Source: Helicobacter sp. (GTDB lineage: Bacteria; Campylobacterota; Campylobacteria; Campylobacterales; Helicobacteraceae). From it: DNA of 20,921 bases. The stretch is taken from positions 1 to 20,921 of the forward strand of contig JAAVGZ010000064.1 of assembly GCA_014799985.1 (NCBI GenBank), given 5' to 3'. The notes beneath the pieces are model-generated. The model was not told the DNA's origin. It saw only the letters and a program-made list of their open reading frames with translations, and did no database searches. This document shows positions 13,542 through 20,869 of the stretch, piece after piece (positions within the stretch are counted from its first letter, which is position 1; every line of letters starts with the position of its first letter). A program made the translations under genes and the position numbers.

Positions 13542-15980
13542 ATGGACGAAATGCAAGAAATACTTGAAGACTTTTTGATTGAAGCCTTTGAAATGATTGA
13601 GCAGCTCGACCAAGACTTGGTCGAGCTCGAGAGCAATCCGGGAGACTTGGAACTTCTGAATAAAATCTTCCGCGTGGCGCACACGATTAAGGGTTCGGGC
13701 TCGTTTTTGAACTTTGACGTTCTCACACATCTCACCCACCACATGGAAGATGTGCTCAACAAGGCGCGACATGGGGATTTGAGCCTCACGCCCGACATCA
13801 TGGACGTTGTCCTCGAATCGATTGACCTCATGAAAGCATTGCTCGCGGCAATCCGCGACACAGGCAGCGATGCGAACACGGGGCTCGAGCTCGAAGGTGT
13901 CGTGCAGCGGCTCGATGCGATTTCAAACGGTGGCGCTGCCCCAGCGGCTGCTGCCCCTGCCGCACCCGCGCCAGCGGCTGCCGCACCCGCCCCAGCGCCC
14001 GAGCCCGCCCCAGCCCCAGCAGCCGAAGAGCCCGAGCCAGACTATGCGAACATGAGCGCTGAAGAAGTCGAAGCCGAGATTGAGCGCCTGCTCAAGAAGC
14101 GGCAAGAAGAAGACAAGGCAAAGCGCGAGGCGAAACGTGCTGCAGGCACGCTCGAAGAGGTGCAGCTGCCCACAGCGCCAACAGACGAAGCGCCAGCAGC
14201 CGCGCCCGCCGCCAAACCAGCCGCGCCAGCAGCCCCAGCGGCAGCCAAGCCCGCAGCGCCCGCCGCCAAACCAGCGGCAGCCAAGCCCGCCCCTCGCGCA
14301 GGTGGTGGTGCTGACCAAAAAGCCCCCGCCACAGCGATGGAACAAACCATTCGTGTCGATGTCAAGCGGCTTGACCACCTGATGACATTGATTGGGGAGC
14401 TCGTTTTGGGCAAAAACCGCCTGCTCAAAATCTACAACGATGTCGAGGAACGTTACGAGGGTGAGAAGTTCTTAGAAGAGCTCAACCAAGTCGTTTCCGC
14501 CGTCTCTGTCGTTACGACCGACTTGCAGCTCGCCGTGATGAAAACGCGTATGATTCCGGTGGGCAAAGTCTTCAACAAATTCCCACGCATGGTGCGCGAC
14601 CTTTCGCGCGAACTCAACAAAAACATCGAGCTTGAGATTAGCGGGGAAGAAACCGAGCTCGACAAATCGATTGTCGAGGAAATCGGCGACCCGCTCGTGC
14701 ATATTATCCGTAACTCATGCGACCATGGTGTCGAAATGCCCGAAGACCGCGTCAAGGTGGGCAAGCCCGAAGGCGGCGTGATTAAGCTCAAAGCCTACAA
14801 CGAGGGCAACCACATCGTGATTGAAGTCGCCGATGATGGCAAGGGGCTCAACGCCGATGCACTCAAACAGAAAGGAATCGAAAAAGGCGTGATTAGCGAA
14901 CGCGAAGCCGATTCGATGACCGACAAAGAAGCCTATGCCATCATCTTCAAGGCAGGTTTCTCGACTGCGCAAAAAGTCAGCAACATTTCAGGGCGCGGCG
15001 TGGGAATGGACGTTGTGAAAACCAACATCGAAAAGCTCAACGGAATCATCGATGTCGATAGTGAGTTTGGCAAAGGCATGACGCTCAAGCTCAAGATTCC
15101 GCTCACGCTCGCGATTATCCAAGCATTGCTCGTGATTGTGCAAGAAGAATGTTACGCGATTCCGCTTGCGTCCGTTCTCGAGACCGTGCGCGTGGGGCAA
15201 GACGAGATTTATTCTGTCGAGGGCAAGAGCGTCTTGCGCTTGCGCAACGAGGTCGTTTCGCTCGTGCGCTTGGGCGATATTTTTGGTGTCGATAGCGTCT
15301 TTCAAAACACCGAAGAGGCGTATGTTGTCGTCATCGGGCTCGCCGAGAACAAAATCGGCGTGATTGTCGACTTCCTCGTTGGGCAAGAGGAAATCGTGAT
15401 TAAGTCGCTTGGCTACTACCTAAGCGGCACAGAGGGAATCGCGGGCGCGACCGTGCGCGGAGACGGAAAAATCACATTGATTGTCGATGTCGCTGCGATG
15501 ATGAACATGGCGAAGCACATCAAGGTCAATGTCGCCCAAAAAGCGCAAGAATCGATTGCTACAGCGAAGCAGAAAACATCTCCGTCTGATTATACCGTGT
15601 TGATTGTTGACGACAGCAAAGTCGACCGCACGATTATGCAAAAAGCCTTGCACCCACTCGGAATCAACGTGATTGAAGCCGTTGATGGATTGCAGGCGCT
15701 CGAGATTATCAAGGCGGGCGATAAGCAGTTTGACGCCGTGCTTGTGGACATCGAAATGCCCAAAATGGACGGCTACACGCTCGCGTCTGAAATTCGCAAG
15801 TATAACAAGTTCAAAACACTTCCGCTTATCGCCGTTACGAGCCGAACGAGCAAAACAGACCGCATGCGCGGCGTAGAAGCGGGAATGACGGAATACATCA
15901 CCAAACCCTATTCACAAGAATATTTGATGAATGTTGTCAAGCGCAACATTAACCTCACAGCGGAGGCAGAACAAGCATGA
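13542..15980 (+). CDS. cheA: Chemotaxis histidine kinase CheA with fused CheY-like receiver
   Basis: This 812-residue cytoplasmic kinase autophosphorylates in response to receptors and passes phosphate to CheY. Order of domains: HPt with His47 in VAHTIKGSGSF; a long Ala/Pro-rich linker (about 127-265); a dimerisation region (MEQTIRVDVKRLDHLMTLIGE onward); an ATPase domain with HIIRNSCDHGVE, VADDGKG and GRGVGMDVVK; a CheW-like regulatory domain; and a C-terminal receiver (about 685-805) with phospho-acceptor Asp736 in VDIEMPKMDG. The receiver fusion is characteristic of Campylobacterota, where it is thought to act as a phosphate sink or modulator. The linker is interrupted by a charged helix, SAEEVEAEIERLLKKRQEED. 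AAGGGG precedes the ATG; cheW overlaps its stop. Confidence 0.97.
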   Translation: MDEMQEILEDFLIEAFEMIEQLDQDLVELESNPGDLELLNKIFRVAHTIKGSGSFLNFDVLTHLTHHMEDVLNKARHGDLSLTPDIMDVVLESIDLMKALLAAIRDTGSDANTGLELEGVVQRLDAISNGGAAPAAAAPAAPAPAAAAPAPAPEPAPAPAAEEPEPDYANMSAEEVEAEIERLLKKRQEEDKAKREAKRAAGTLEEVQLPTAPTDEAPAAAPAAKPAAPAAPAAAKPAAPAAKPAAAKPAPRAGGGADQKAPATAMEQTIRVDVKRLDHLMTLIGELVLGKNRLLKIYNDVEERYEGEKFLEELNQVVSAVSVVTTDLQLAVMKTRMIPVGKVFNKFPRMVRDLSRELNKNIELEISGEETELDKSIVEEIGDPLVHIIRNSCDHGVEMPEDRVKVGKPEGGVIKLKAYNEGNHIVIEVADDGKGLNADALKQKGIEKGVISEREADSMTDKEAYAIIFKAGFSTAQKVSNISGRGVGMDVVKTNIEKLNGIIDVDSEFGKGMTLKLKIPLTLAIIQALLVIVQEECYAIPLASVLETVRVGQDEIYSVEGKSVLRLRNEVVSLVRLGDIFGVDSVFQNTEEAYVVVIGLAENKIGVIVDFLVGQEEIVIKSLGYYLSGTEGIAGATVRGDGKITLIVDVAAMMNMAKHIKVNVAQKAQESIATAKQKTSPSDYTVLIVDDSKVDRTIMQKALHPLGINVIEAVDGLQALEIIKAGDKQFDAVLVDIEMPKMDGYTLASEIRKYNKFKTLPLIAVTSRTSKTDRMRGVEAGMTEYITKPYSQEYLMNVVKRNINLTAEAEQA

Positions 15981-16471
15981 ACGACCAAATCAAAGAAGTC
16001 CTAAAAAAACAACAAAGCAAAGCAGACGAGAAACTCGCCCCAGCCGAATCAGAACGCATGGTTGTGGGCTTTATGGTGGGCGAGGAGGAATTTGCCGTGC
16101 CCATTTTGAGCATCAAGGAAATCATCAAACCCATTGAATTTACGCGCGTGCCCGGCGTCCCCGCGTATGTCATGGGCGTGTTCAACCTTCGCGGAACGGT
16201 GATTCCGCTCATCAACTTGCGGCTCAAGTTTGGCTTGCCCCCCGAGCGCCAAAACGAGGACACGCGCTATATCGTGATGAGCGAGAACGACCAGATTCTC
16301 GGCTTTCTTGTCGATAGGCTCACAGAATCTGTGCGCCTCAAAGAGAGCAACATCGACCCCGCGCCCGAGACGATTCAAGAGGGCGAGAACATCATCTATG
16401 GCGTGGGCAAAAAAGACGACAGAATCATCACAATCCTCAAAACCGAAGGGCTGCTCAAGCGCTCATTCTAG
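15977..16471 (+). CDS. cheW: Chemotaxis adaptor protein CheW
   Basis: CheW connects chemoreceptor tips to CheA in the signalling array. The 164-residue protein is a single CheW domain with VVGFMVGEEEFAVPI, ILSIKEIIKP and the conserved RVPGVPAYVMGVFNLRGTV near the middle, after a charged N-terminal tail of about 25 residues. Its ATG forms an ATGA overlap with the cheA stop, so both are probably translated together. The order cheV-cheA-cheW is that of H. pylori HP0393-HP0391 and C. jejuni Cj0285c-Cj0283c. Confidence 0.96.
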   Translation: MNDQIKEVLKKQQSKADEKLAPAESERMVVGFMVGEEEFAVPILSIKEIIKPIEFTRVPGVPAYVMGVFNLRGTVIPLINLRLKFGLPPERQNEDTRYIVMSENDQILGFLVDRLTESVRLKESNIDPAPETIQEGENIIYGVGKKDDRIITILKTEGLLKRSF

Positions 16472-16480
16472 GGACACGAC

Positions 16481-17113
16481 ATGCGTTTAGCCGTGTTTGA
16501 TTTCGATTCGACACTGATGGACGGCGAGACCATCGACTTTTTGGCGCGCGAACATGGCGTGGGCGATGAAGTCGCGCACATCACAGAAAAAGCCATGCGA
16601 GGCGAGCTCGACTTTTTCGAGAGCCTGCAACATCGCGTGGGGCTGCTCGCGGGCTTGCCTTTGGCGCGTGCGCAGCAGGTTTGCGCCCATCTGCCGCTCA
16701 TGAATGGCGCGGCTGATGTCATCGCGTGGCTGAAAGCGAACGGCTATGTCGTTGTTGTGTTTAGCGGCGGATTCCACCTCGCGACAGGCTTTGCCCAAAG
16801 CAAGCTCGGCTTTGATGCCGCGTTTGCCAACACCTTGCACCACAAAGACGCCGTTTTGAGCGGCAAGGTGGGCGGCGAGATGATGTTCTCGCACTCAAAG
16901 GGCGACATGCTGCTTCGCTTGCGTGCGCTCTTGGGTGTCGATTCCGATTCCACTCTTGTCGTGGGCGATGGCGCGAACGACCTCTCGATGTTTGTGCATG
17001 CGACTCATCGTGTCGCGTTTTGTGCCAAGCCCATTTTGAAAGAAAAAGCGACATTCTGTGTCGATTCTAAAGATTTACGCATGCTCATTCCCTTTTTGCA
17101 AACCCTAAACTGA
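16481..17113 (+). CDS. serB: Phosphoserine phosphatase
   Basis: SerB removes phosphate from phosphoserine in the last step of serine synthesis. The 210-residue HAD-family protein has the nucleophile motif FDFDSTLMDGET (Asp7, Asp9), the substrate-binding glutamate and arginine in AMRGELDFFESL, motif II in VFSGGF, motif III lysine in SHSKGD, and motif IV in VVGDGANDLSM. There is no N-terminal ACT domain, as in the short form. It starts 9 bases after cheW; serB also follows cheW in C. jejuni. The stretch after motif IV reads HATHRVAFCAKPIL, where AGxGIAFxAKP is usual, a small departure of unknown effect. Confidence 0.93.
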   Translation: MRLAVFDFDSTLMDGETIDFLAREHGVGDEVAHITEKAMRGELDFFESLQHRVGLLAGLPLARAQQVCAHLPLMNGAADVIAWLKANGYVVVVFSGGFHLATGFAQSKLGFDAAFANTLHHKDAVLSGKVGGEMMFSHSKGDMLLRLRALLGVDSDSTLVVGDGANDLSMFVHATHRVAFCAKPILKEKATFCVDSKDLRMLIPFLQTLN

Positions 17114-17183
17114 TGAAACTCCCCCTTTTTCTCCCCACGCTTTGCCCCGCTGCAAGCACACCAAATCTTTCAGGAGAAACACA

Positions 17184-17789
17184 ATGAGATTCGTTTTGTT
17201 TTTGTTGCTCGCGGTGAGCGCATGGGCTGGGTCTTCGTTCGAGGATTTTTTGCATGCGACACGGCTCACGCAGTTTTCTGCCAATGTTTTACGTGACGAA
17301 CAGAGCAACTTTGAGCATTTCGCGCGCGAGATTGAGCATTTCTCATGCCTTAGCGATGATGGCAAAAAAGAGGCGATTGCACAGCTTAGAACATTGCAGG
17401 ACTGGATACAGCAAAACGCTGCGGAGATTAGGGACAATCTCCAAAAATACATGCGCCAATATCTGCGCTCCACATTCAGCAATGCCGAGATGTGGAGCAT
17501 TCTCGAGGTGTTGGACAACACTGCGTATGGCAAGCGCCTGCGTGCGCAAATGCAGCAAAGCAATCTCGACATTCTGAATCTCCCTTTCGAGGCAACGCCC
17601 GCGCTCTACCCGAGTACGGACGAGAAGCGCGACATCGCGCCCGAGAAGCTCAAGGTTTTCGTGCGCTTTGTGTCGTTTGAGACGAAGCGGCAGATTCTGC
17701 TGGGCAACAAAGCCTATCGTAAGGATTTGCAACAAGGAATCCAAAAATTGCAGGAGATTTTCATCAAAGAGGGTTGCGCGATTGAATAG
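17184..17789 (+). CDS. Exported helical protein of unknown function
   Basis: I do not recognise this gene with confidence. From the ATG at 17184 (AGGAG eight bases upstream) it encodes 201 residues with a clear signal peptide, MRFVLFLLLAVSAWA, cleaved before GSSFED, so the mature protein is periplasmic or secreted; no lipobox is present. The rest is charged and strongly helical with two cysteines (55 and 198). Residues about 93-125 (YLRSTFSNAEMWSILEVLD, then a GKRLRAQ segment) faintly recall the DUF2059 helical repeat, but this is too weak to assign. It follows serB after 70 bases and ends one base before the oppositely oriented tRNA gene. Confidence 0.72.
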   Translation: MRFVLFLLLAVSAWAGSSFEDFLHATRLTQFSANVLRDEQSNFEHFAREIEHFSCLSDDGKKEAIAQLRTLQDWIQQNAAEIRDNLQKYMRQYLRSTFSNAEMWSILEVLDNTAYGKRLRAQMQQSNLDILNLPFEATPALYPSTDEKRDIAPEKLKVFVRFVSFETKRQILLGNKAYRKDLQQGIQKLQEIFIKEGCAIE

Positions 17790-17790
17790 C

Positions 17791-17866
17791 TGGTGGGTCC
17801 TGTAGGATTTGAACCTACGACCAATCGGTTATGAGCCGACTGCTCTAACCACTGAGCTAAGGACCC
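17791..17866 (-). tRNA. tRNA-Ile2 (CAU anticodon, lysidine type)
   Basis: The 76-base cloverleaf includes an encoded CCA. The acceptor stem GGGTCCT/AGGACCC is perfect, the D-arm reads AGCTCAGTGGTTAGAGC, and the anticodon stem-loop GTCGG-CTCATAA-CCGAT gives anticodon CAU. The T-arm is TAGG-TTCAAAT-CCTA. CAU occurs in initiator, elongator Met and Ile2 tRNAs. The stretch TTAGCTCAGTGGTTAGAGCAG and the TTGGTCG after the anticodon stem closely resemble E. coli ileX (Ile2) as I recall it and differ from metT, so it probably needs TilS to convert C34 to lysidine and read AUA codons. Its 5' end overlaps the rodA stop codon. Confidence 0.85.
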
Positions 17867-18990
17867 TTGCGATGCACAAAATGCGGGGCATTATACACAA
17901 AATTGAATTTAAAAGCAAGCAGGCTTTCGATGATTCCAAAGAGAATCATAAAGGTAACAAAGCTGCTGCCACCATAGCTAAAGAGCGGCAGCGGAATCCC
18001 CACCACAGGCAGCAGCCCAACGACCATCGCGATGTTTACGGCTGTGTAGATGAATAGCATGAGCCCCACGCTGAACGCGACACACTTGAGCAGGTAATCT
18101 TTCGGGTCGTTTAGCGCAATCGAGAGGATATAGAGAATGAGCAGCAGATAGAGCATGAGCAGCCCAATCGAGCCCCAAAAGCCAAAACGCTCGGCGAAAT
18201 AGGCAAAGATGAAGTCGCTCGTGGCAATCGGCAAAAACTTGAGCTGCGCCTGCGTGGCTTCGCTCTTGGTCTTGCCGCTATACCCGCCCGAGCCAATCGC
18301 AATCAGCGATTGCTTGATTTGGTAGGCGGGCTCTTCTTTGAGAAACTCCATCACGCGCTTGCGTTGGTAGTCTTTGATGAGCGGGCTCGTGTAGAGAATC
18401 GGGGCGAGCAGCGCGAACATCGCCAGAATCGTCAGCCAGATTTTGTAATGCACGCCAATCAAGAAGAGCGTCCCAAAGCAGATGACAAACACGGCAATCG
18501 TTGTGCCCAAATCGGGCTGCATCAAAATGAGCACGGCGGGCAGCACGATATAGAGGCTTAGAATGAGGAACTTGCGCAGCCGATAGCCGCCTTTGGGCGG
18601 GGGGTCTTGGGCGATTTTGTAGGCGAGCATCAAAATGAGCGCGGGCTTGATGATTTCGGAGGGTTGGAGCGTGAAATGGATAAGCGGCAGCTCGAGCCAA
18701 CGTTGCGCGCCCATGCCCCTGTCGACACCGACCAAATCGGTTAGCACCAAGAGCCCGATTCCGAGCCAATAGAATCCCGGAATGAGCCAGATGAAGCTGC
18801 GAATGGGAAAGAGCGTGATGGCGGCGAATACGGCGATTCCAACGGAGGTGTAGATGAGATGTTTTTGCGAAAGCGTTTGGTTGATTTCGGCGATGAGGAT
18901 TGCCGAGAGCACGACAAGCGGCAGCACAAAGAGCGGCAAGATGTAGTCGATGTGCGCGAGAATCTTGCGATTGAAAAAGCGCTCAAACAC
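17857..18990 (-). CDS. rodA: Rod-shape peptidoglycan polymerase RodA (SEDS family)
   Basis: RodA is a multi-spanning inner-membrane glycosyltransferase that polymerises peptidoglycan with a partner PBP during elongation. The 377-residue protein has about ten hydrophobic segments and SEDS signatures: IHFTLQPSEIIKPALIL, LMQPDLGTT, YQIKQSLIAIGSGGYSGK, the catalytic-region aspartate in FLPIATSDFIFAYFAERFGF, and GLLPVVGIPLPLFSYGGSS. These fit RodA better than FtsW. The start is GTG with AGGAC six bases upstream. gapA ends 8 bases before, so both are co-transcribed. The last ten bases of the coding region, including the stop, form the 5' end of the tRNA, so tRNA processing must cut this mRNA at its stop codon. 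Confidence 0.94.
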   Translation of the reverse strand: MFERFFNRKILAHIDYILPLFVLPLVVLSAILIAEINQTLSQKHLIYTSVGIAVFAAITLFPIRSFIWLIPGFYWLGIGLLVLTDLVGVDRGMGAQRWLELPLIHFTLQPSEIIKPALILMLAYKIAQDPPPKGGYRLRKFLILSLYIVLPAVLILMQPDLGTTIAVFVICFGTLFLIGVHYKIWLTILAMFALLAPILYTSPLIKDYQRKRVMEFLKEEPAYQIKQSLIAIGSGGYSGKTKSEATQAQLKFLPIATSDFIFAYFAERFGFWGSIGLLMLYLLLILYILSIALNDPKDYLLKCVAFSVGLMLFIYTAVNIAMVVGLLPVVGIPLPLFSYGGSSFVTFMILFGIIESLLAFKFNFVYNAPHFVHRKGP

Positions 18991-18998
18991 GGCTTGTC

Positions 18999-19982
18999 CT
19001 ATGCCATTATCATTTGCGCCATTTCAAGCAGGCGATGTGAATAGCCCCACTCGTTGTCATACCATGCCATGACCTTGAGCATGTCGTCTGCGACAATGAA
19101 TGTCAAATCTTCTGCCACAATGCAGCTGTGCGGGTCGTTGTAGAAATCGCTCGAGACGGCATAGTCGGAATCCACGCGCAAGATTCCCGCCAAATCGCCG
19201 CTCGCATGCTCCTTGAACACCGCGTTCACGCTTTCGCTGCTCGCGCTTTTTTTGAGCTTCACGTTCAAATCGAGCATCGACACATCGGGCACTGGCACGC
19301 GCACAGAATGCCCATGCAGCTTGTCTTTGAACTGCGGCAGCACGCGGCACAGCGCCTTCGCCGCGCCTGTGGTGGTTGGAATCATGTTCGCAGCCGCCGC
19401 GCGCGAACGGCGAAAGTCGCTCCTGTGCGCAGAATCGAGCAGCTTTTGGTCGTTGGTGTAGGAATGCACCGTGAGAATCGTGCCCTTCTCCACGCCGAAA
19501 TAGCGGTCGAGCAGCATCGCAATCGGCGCGAGGCAGTTGGTCGTGCAGCTCGCGTTGCTGATGATGGGCTGCCCCGCATAGAGATTGTCGTTCACGCCGC
19601 GCACAAATGTCGGCGTGGAATCTGTCGCGGGCGCGGAGATGATGACCTTGCGCACGCCCTTGTCGATGTGGTGTTGCACCGATTCCGCGTTCAAGAAGAG
19701 CCCGCTGGATTCAATCACGACTTCTGCGCCCAAAGCGGCGAAGTTTGGCGGGGTGTGGGCGAGCACATAGGGAATCTTGCGCGCGCCGATGACAAGGCAT
19801 GTGCCCTCGACCTTGACGTCCAAGCCGCCATGCACGCTATCAAAGCGCAAGGCATACGCGGCGGAATCGATGGGCATAATGTCCGCAACGGCGACAATTT
19901 CGATTGCGGGTTTCTGCGCTGCAATCCGCAACAACGCGCGTCCGATGCGACCGCAACCATTGATAGCAATTTTGACTGCCAT
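18999..19982 (-). CDS. gapA: Glyceraldehyde-3-phosphate dehydrogenase
   Basis: GAPDH interconverts glyceraldehyde-3-phosphate and 1,3-bisphosphoglycerate. The 327-residue protein starts AINGCGRIGRALLRIA (nucleotide fold; GCGRIGR where GFGRIGR is more common), has the catalytic cysteine in SNASCTTNCLAPI (Cys146), the catalytic histidine in LTVHSYTNDQ (about His173) and the C-terminal WYDNEWGYSHRLLEM. Asp34 in AVADI stands where NAD-preferring enzymes have aspartate, so NAD use is likely. A strong ribosome-binding site, AGGAGG, precedes the ATG, and a consensus -10 lies about 22 bases further up. rodA follows in the same transcript, an unusual pairing of central metabolism with cell-wall synthesis. 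Confidence 0.96.
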   Translation of the reverse strand: MAVKIAINGCGRIGRALLRIAAQKPAIEIVAVADIMPIDSAAYALRFDSVHGGLDVKVEGTCLVIGARKIPYVLAHTPPNFAALGAEVVIESSGLFLNAESVQHHIDKGVRKVIISAPATDSTPTFVRGVNDNLYAGQPIISNASCTTNCLAPIAMLLDRYFGVEKGTILTVHSYTNDQKLLDSAHRSDFRRSRAAAANMIPTTTGAAKALCRVLPQFKDKLHGHSVRVPVPDVSMLDLNVKLKKSASSESVNAVFKEHASGDLAGILRVDSDYAVSSDFYNDPHSCIVAEDLTFIVADDMLKVMAWYDNEWGYSHRLLEMAQMIMA

Positions 19983-20003
19983 GCCTACCTCCTAGTTCTA
20001 CAT

Positions 20004-20009
20004 ATTATA
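20004..20009 (-). promoter_or_regulatory. -10 box (TATAAT) of the gapA-rodA-tRNA unit
   Basis: A perfect TATAAT on the minus strand lies 21 bases before the gapA ATG. Directly upstream is the T-run of the outer-membrane gene's terminator, which doubles as the A/T-rich upstream region. The leader would be about 15 bases, just containing the AGGAGG ribosome-binding site. Confidence 0.6.
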
Positions 20010-20010
20010 A

Positions 20011-20032
20011 CAAAAAGCGCCTGAAAGCGCGC
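20011..20032 (-). terminator. Short intrinsic terminator after the outer-membrane protein gene
   Basis: On the minus strand GCGC-TTTCAG-GCGC is followed by TTTTTG (stem halves 20027-20030 and 20017-20020), eight bases or fewer after the stop at 20038. The stem is only four G-C pairs, so termination may be partial, allowing read-through into gapA. Confidence 0.45.
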
Positions 20033-20037
20033 GAGTT

Positions 20038-20586
20038 TTAGTAGAGCGCAAAGTCATAATAGCCAACGCTCAACATGAAGCGGTGATTCTGTGTCGTGAG
20101 CGAAATCGGAATGTTTGAGCGCGGGCGCGCGTAGCGGTAGGAGGCTTCGATTCCAAACTTGTCGATAAGCGGCACAAACGCGCCCATTTCGATTGTCGCG
20201 CCATGCATGCGGTATTGTCGTTCGGATTTCATGTCGAGCGGCAGGTTGCCAAGCTCGTAGCCCGCCTGCACAAACGGCACGGCAAAGCGCGTTACAAAGC
20301 CGCTGCCGACTTGGAGCGAGGCGGCGTAGAGCCCGTTTTTGTAGTTCTCGCCCGCAGCGCCATCGAGCACGCCATAGAGCGTGAATGGGGCGGAGAATTT
20401 GACGCCGCGCTTGATTCCAAAATAGAGCCCGTCATGGTTTGTGGAATAGTTTCTGTCGCCCTTGTGGTGGAGAATCTGCCGCGTTGCACCGATGTTGAAA
20501 GCGCCAAATTGCGTTGTCTCGGCTAGGGCATTGTGCGTCATGCTCGCGAGACAAAGAATGCAGAATGCGCGCGCCATTGGGTTCAT
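20038..20586 (-). CDS. Small outer-membrane beta-barrel protein
   Basis: This 182-residue protein has a signal peptide (about 1-22, ending HNALA before ETTQFG), followed by alternating amphipathic strands such as GLYFGIKRGVKF, FTLYGVLDGAA, GLYAASLQVGSG and FGIEASYRYA. It ends in MLSVGYYDFALY, an aromatic C-terminus of the kind recognised by the BAM machinery. The mature length of about 160 residues suits an eight-strand barrel like OmpA/OmpX or the small Helicobacter barrels. I recognise no specific family. The ATG follows AAAGGA, and a TATAAT lies 24 bases upstream, so it is a single-gene unit ending at the small terminator before gapA. Porin, adhesin or structural roles are equally open. 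Confidence 0.72.
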   Translation of the reverse strand: MNPMARAFCILCLASMTHNALAETTQFGAFNIGATRQILHHKGDRNYSTNHDGLYFGIKRGVKFSAPFTLYGVLDGAAGENYKNGLYAASLQVGSGFVTRFAVPFVQAGYELGNLPLDMKSERQYRMHGATIEMGAFVPLIDKFGIEASYRYARPRSNIPISLTTQNHRFMLSVGYYDFALY

Positions 20587-20609
20587 CGTTGTCCTTTTGT
20601 TTTTGTCGG

Positions 20610-20615
20610 ATTATA
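20610..20615 (-). promoter_or_regulatory. -10 box (TATAAT) of the outer-membrane protein gene
   Basis: A perfect TATAAT on the minus strand sits 23 bases before the ATG at 20586, with an A/T-rich stretch upstream and no clear -35. The ribosome-binding site AAAGGA follows in the short leader. Confidence 0.55.
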
Positions 20616-20702
20616 ACGCGAAAAGGTTTATTGTTAGAATCTGGCGGCATGGCGCTGCTCGCTCGCAAGGACAAAAGGACTGCGACTAAAGTCGCACTTC
20701 CG

Positions 20703-20759
20703 AATCCCCAGAAAAAGCGCGCGCAAAGCTATGGCGAAGCCATAGCACAGCGCCGCTTT
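20703..20759 (-). repeat. Hairpin-forming dispersed repeat, right copy
   Basis: This is the inverted partner of positions 1-57 (55 of 57 identical). Its central hairpin (20728-20746, GCTATGGC around GAA) is a perfect eight-base stem, and outer stems pair as in the left copy. Read on the minus strand it ends in a T-run, so it could also terminate transcription coming from beyond the right edge. Just beside it, at 20681-20695, lies a second small palindrome, GCGACTAAAGTCGC. Confidence 0.75.
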
Positions 20760-20810
20760 GAAGATTGCAATCCCTTAATCTGCTATTGCTCATAGATTCT
20801 ATCCTCCCAA

Positions 20811-20869
20811 CCACAGCGCACAGCGGCAATGTTCGAGCCGTAGGCGTAACGTTGACGCATGCGCTGTGG
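20811..20869. repeat. 10-base perfect inverted repeat
   Basis: CCACAGCGCA (20811-20820) is repeated inverted as TGCGCTGTGG (20860-20869), with a 39-base interval. No gene was identified in 20616-20921 beyond the repeats and the outer-membrane gene's promoter. A small open frame on the minus strand (20686-20895) runs through both repeats and is not credible. Confidence 0.45.

Noticed and set aside
17791..17866. tRNA-Met (elongator) by anticodon alone
   Set aside because: CAU is ambiguous; the D-arm and variable region match the Ile2 pattern better, though this needs a classifier for certainty.
19128..20024. 298-codon plus-strand frame opposite gapA
   Set aside because: It is the antisense shadow of gapA, produced by G/C-rich codons, with no domain, start signal or plausible composition.
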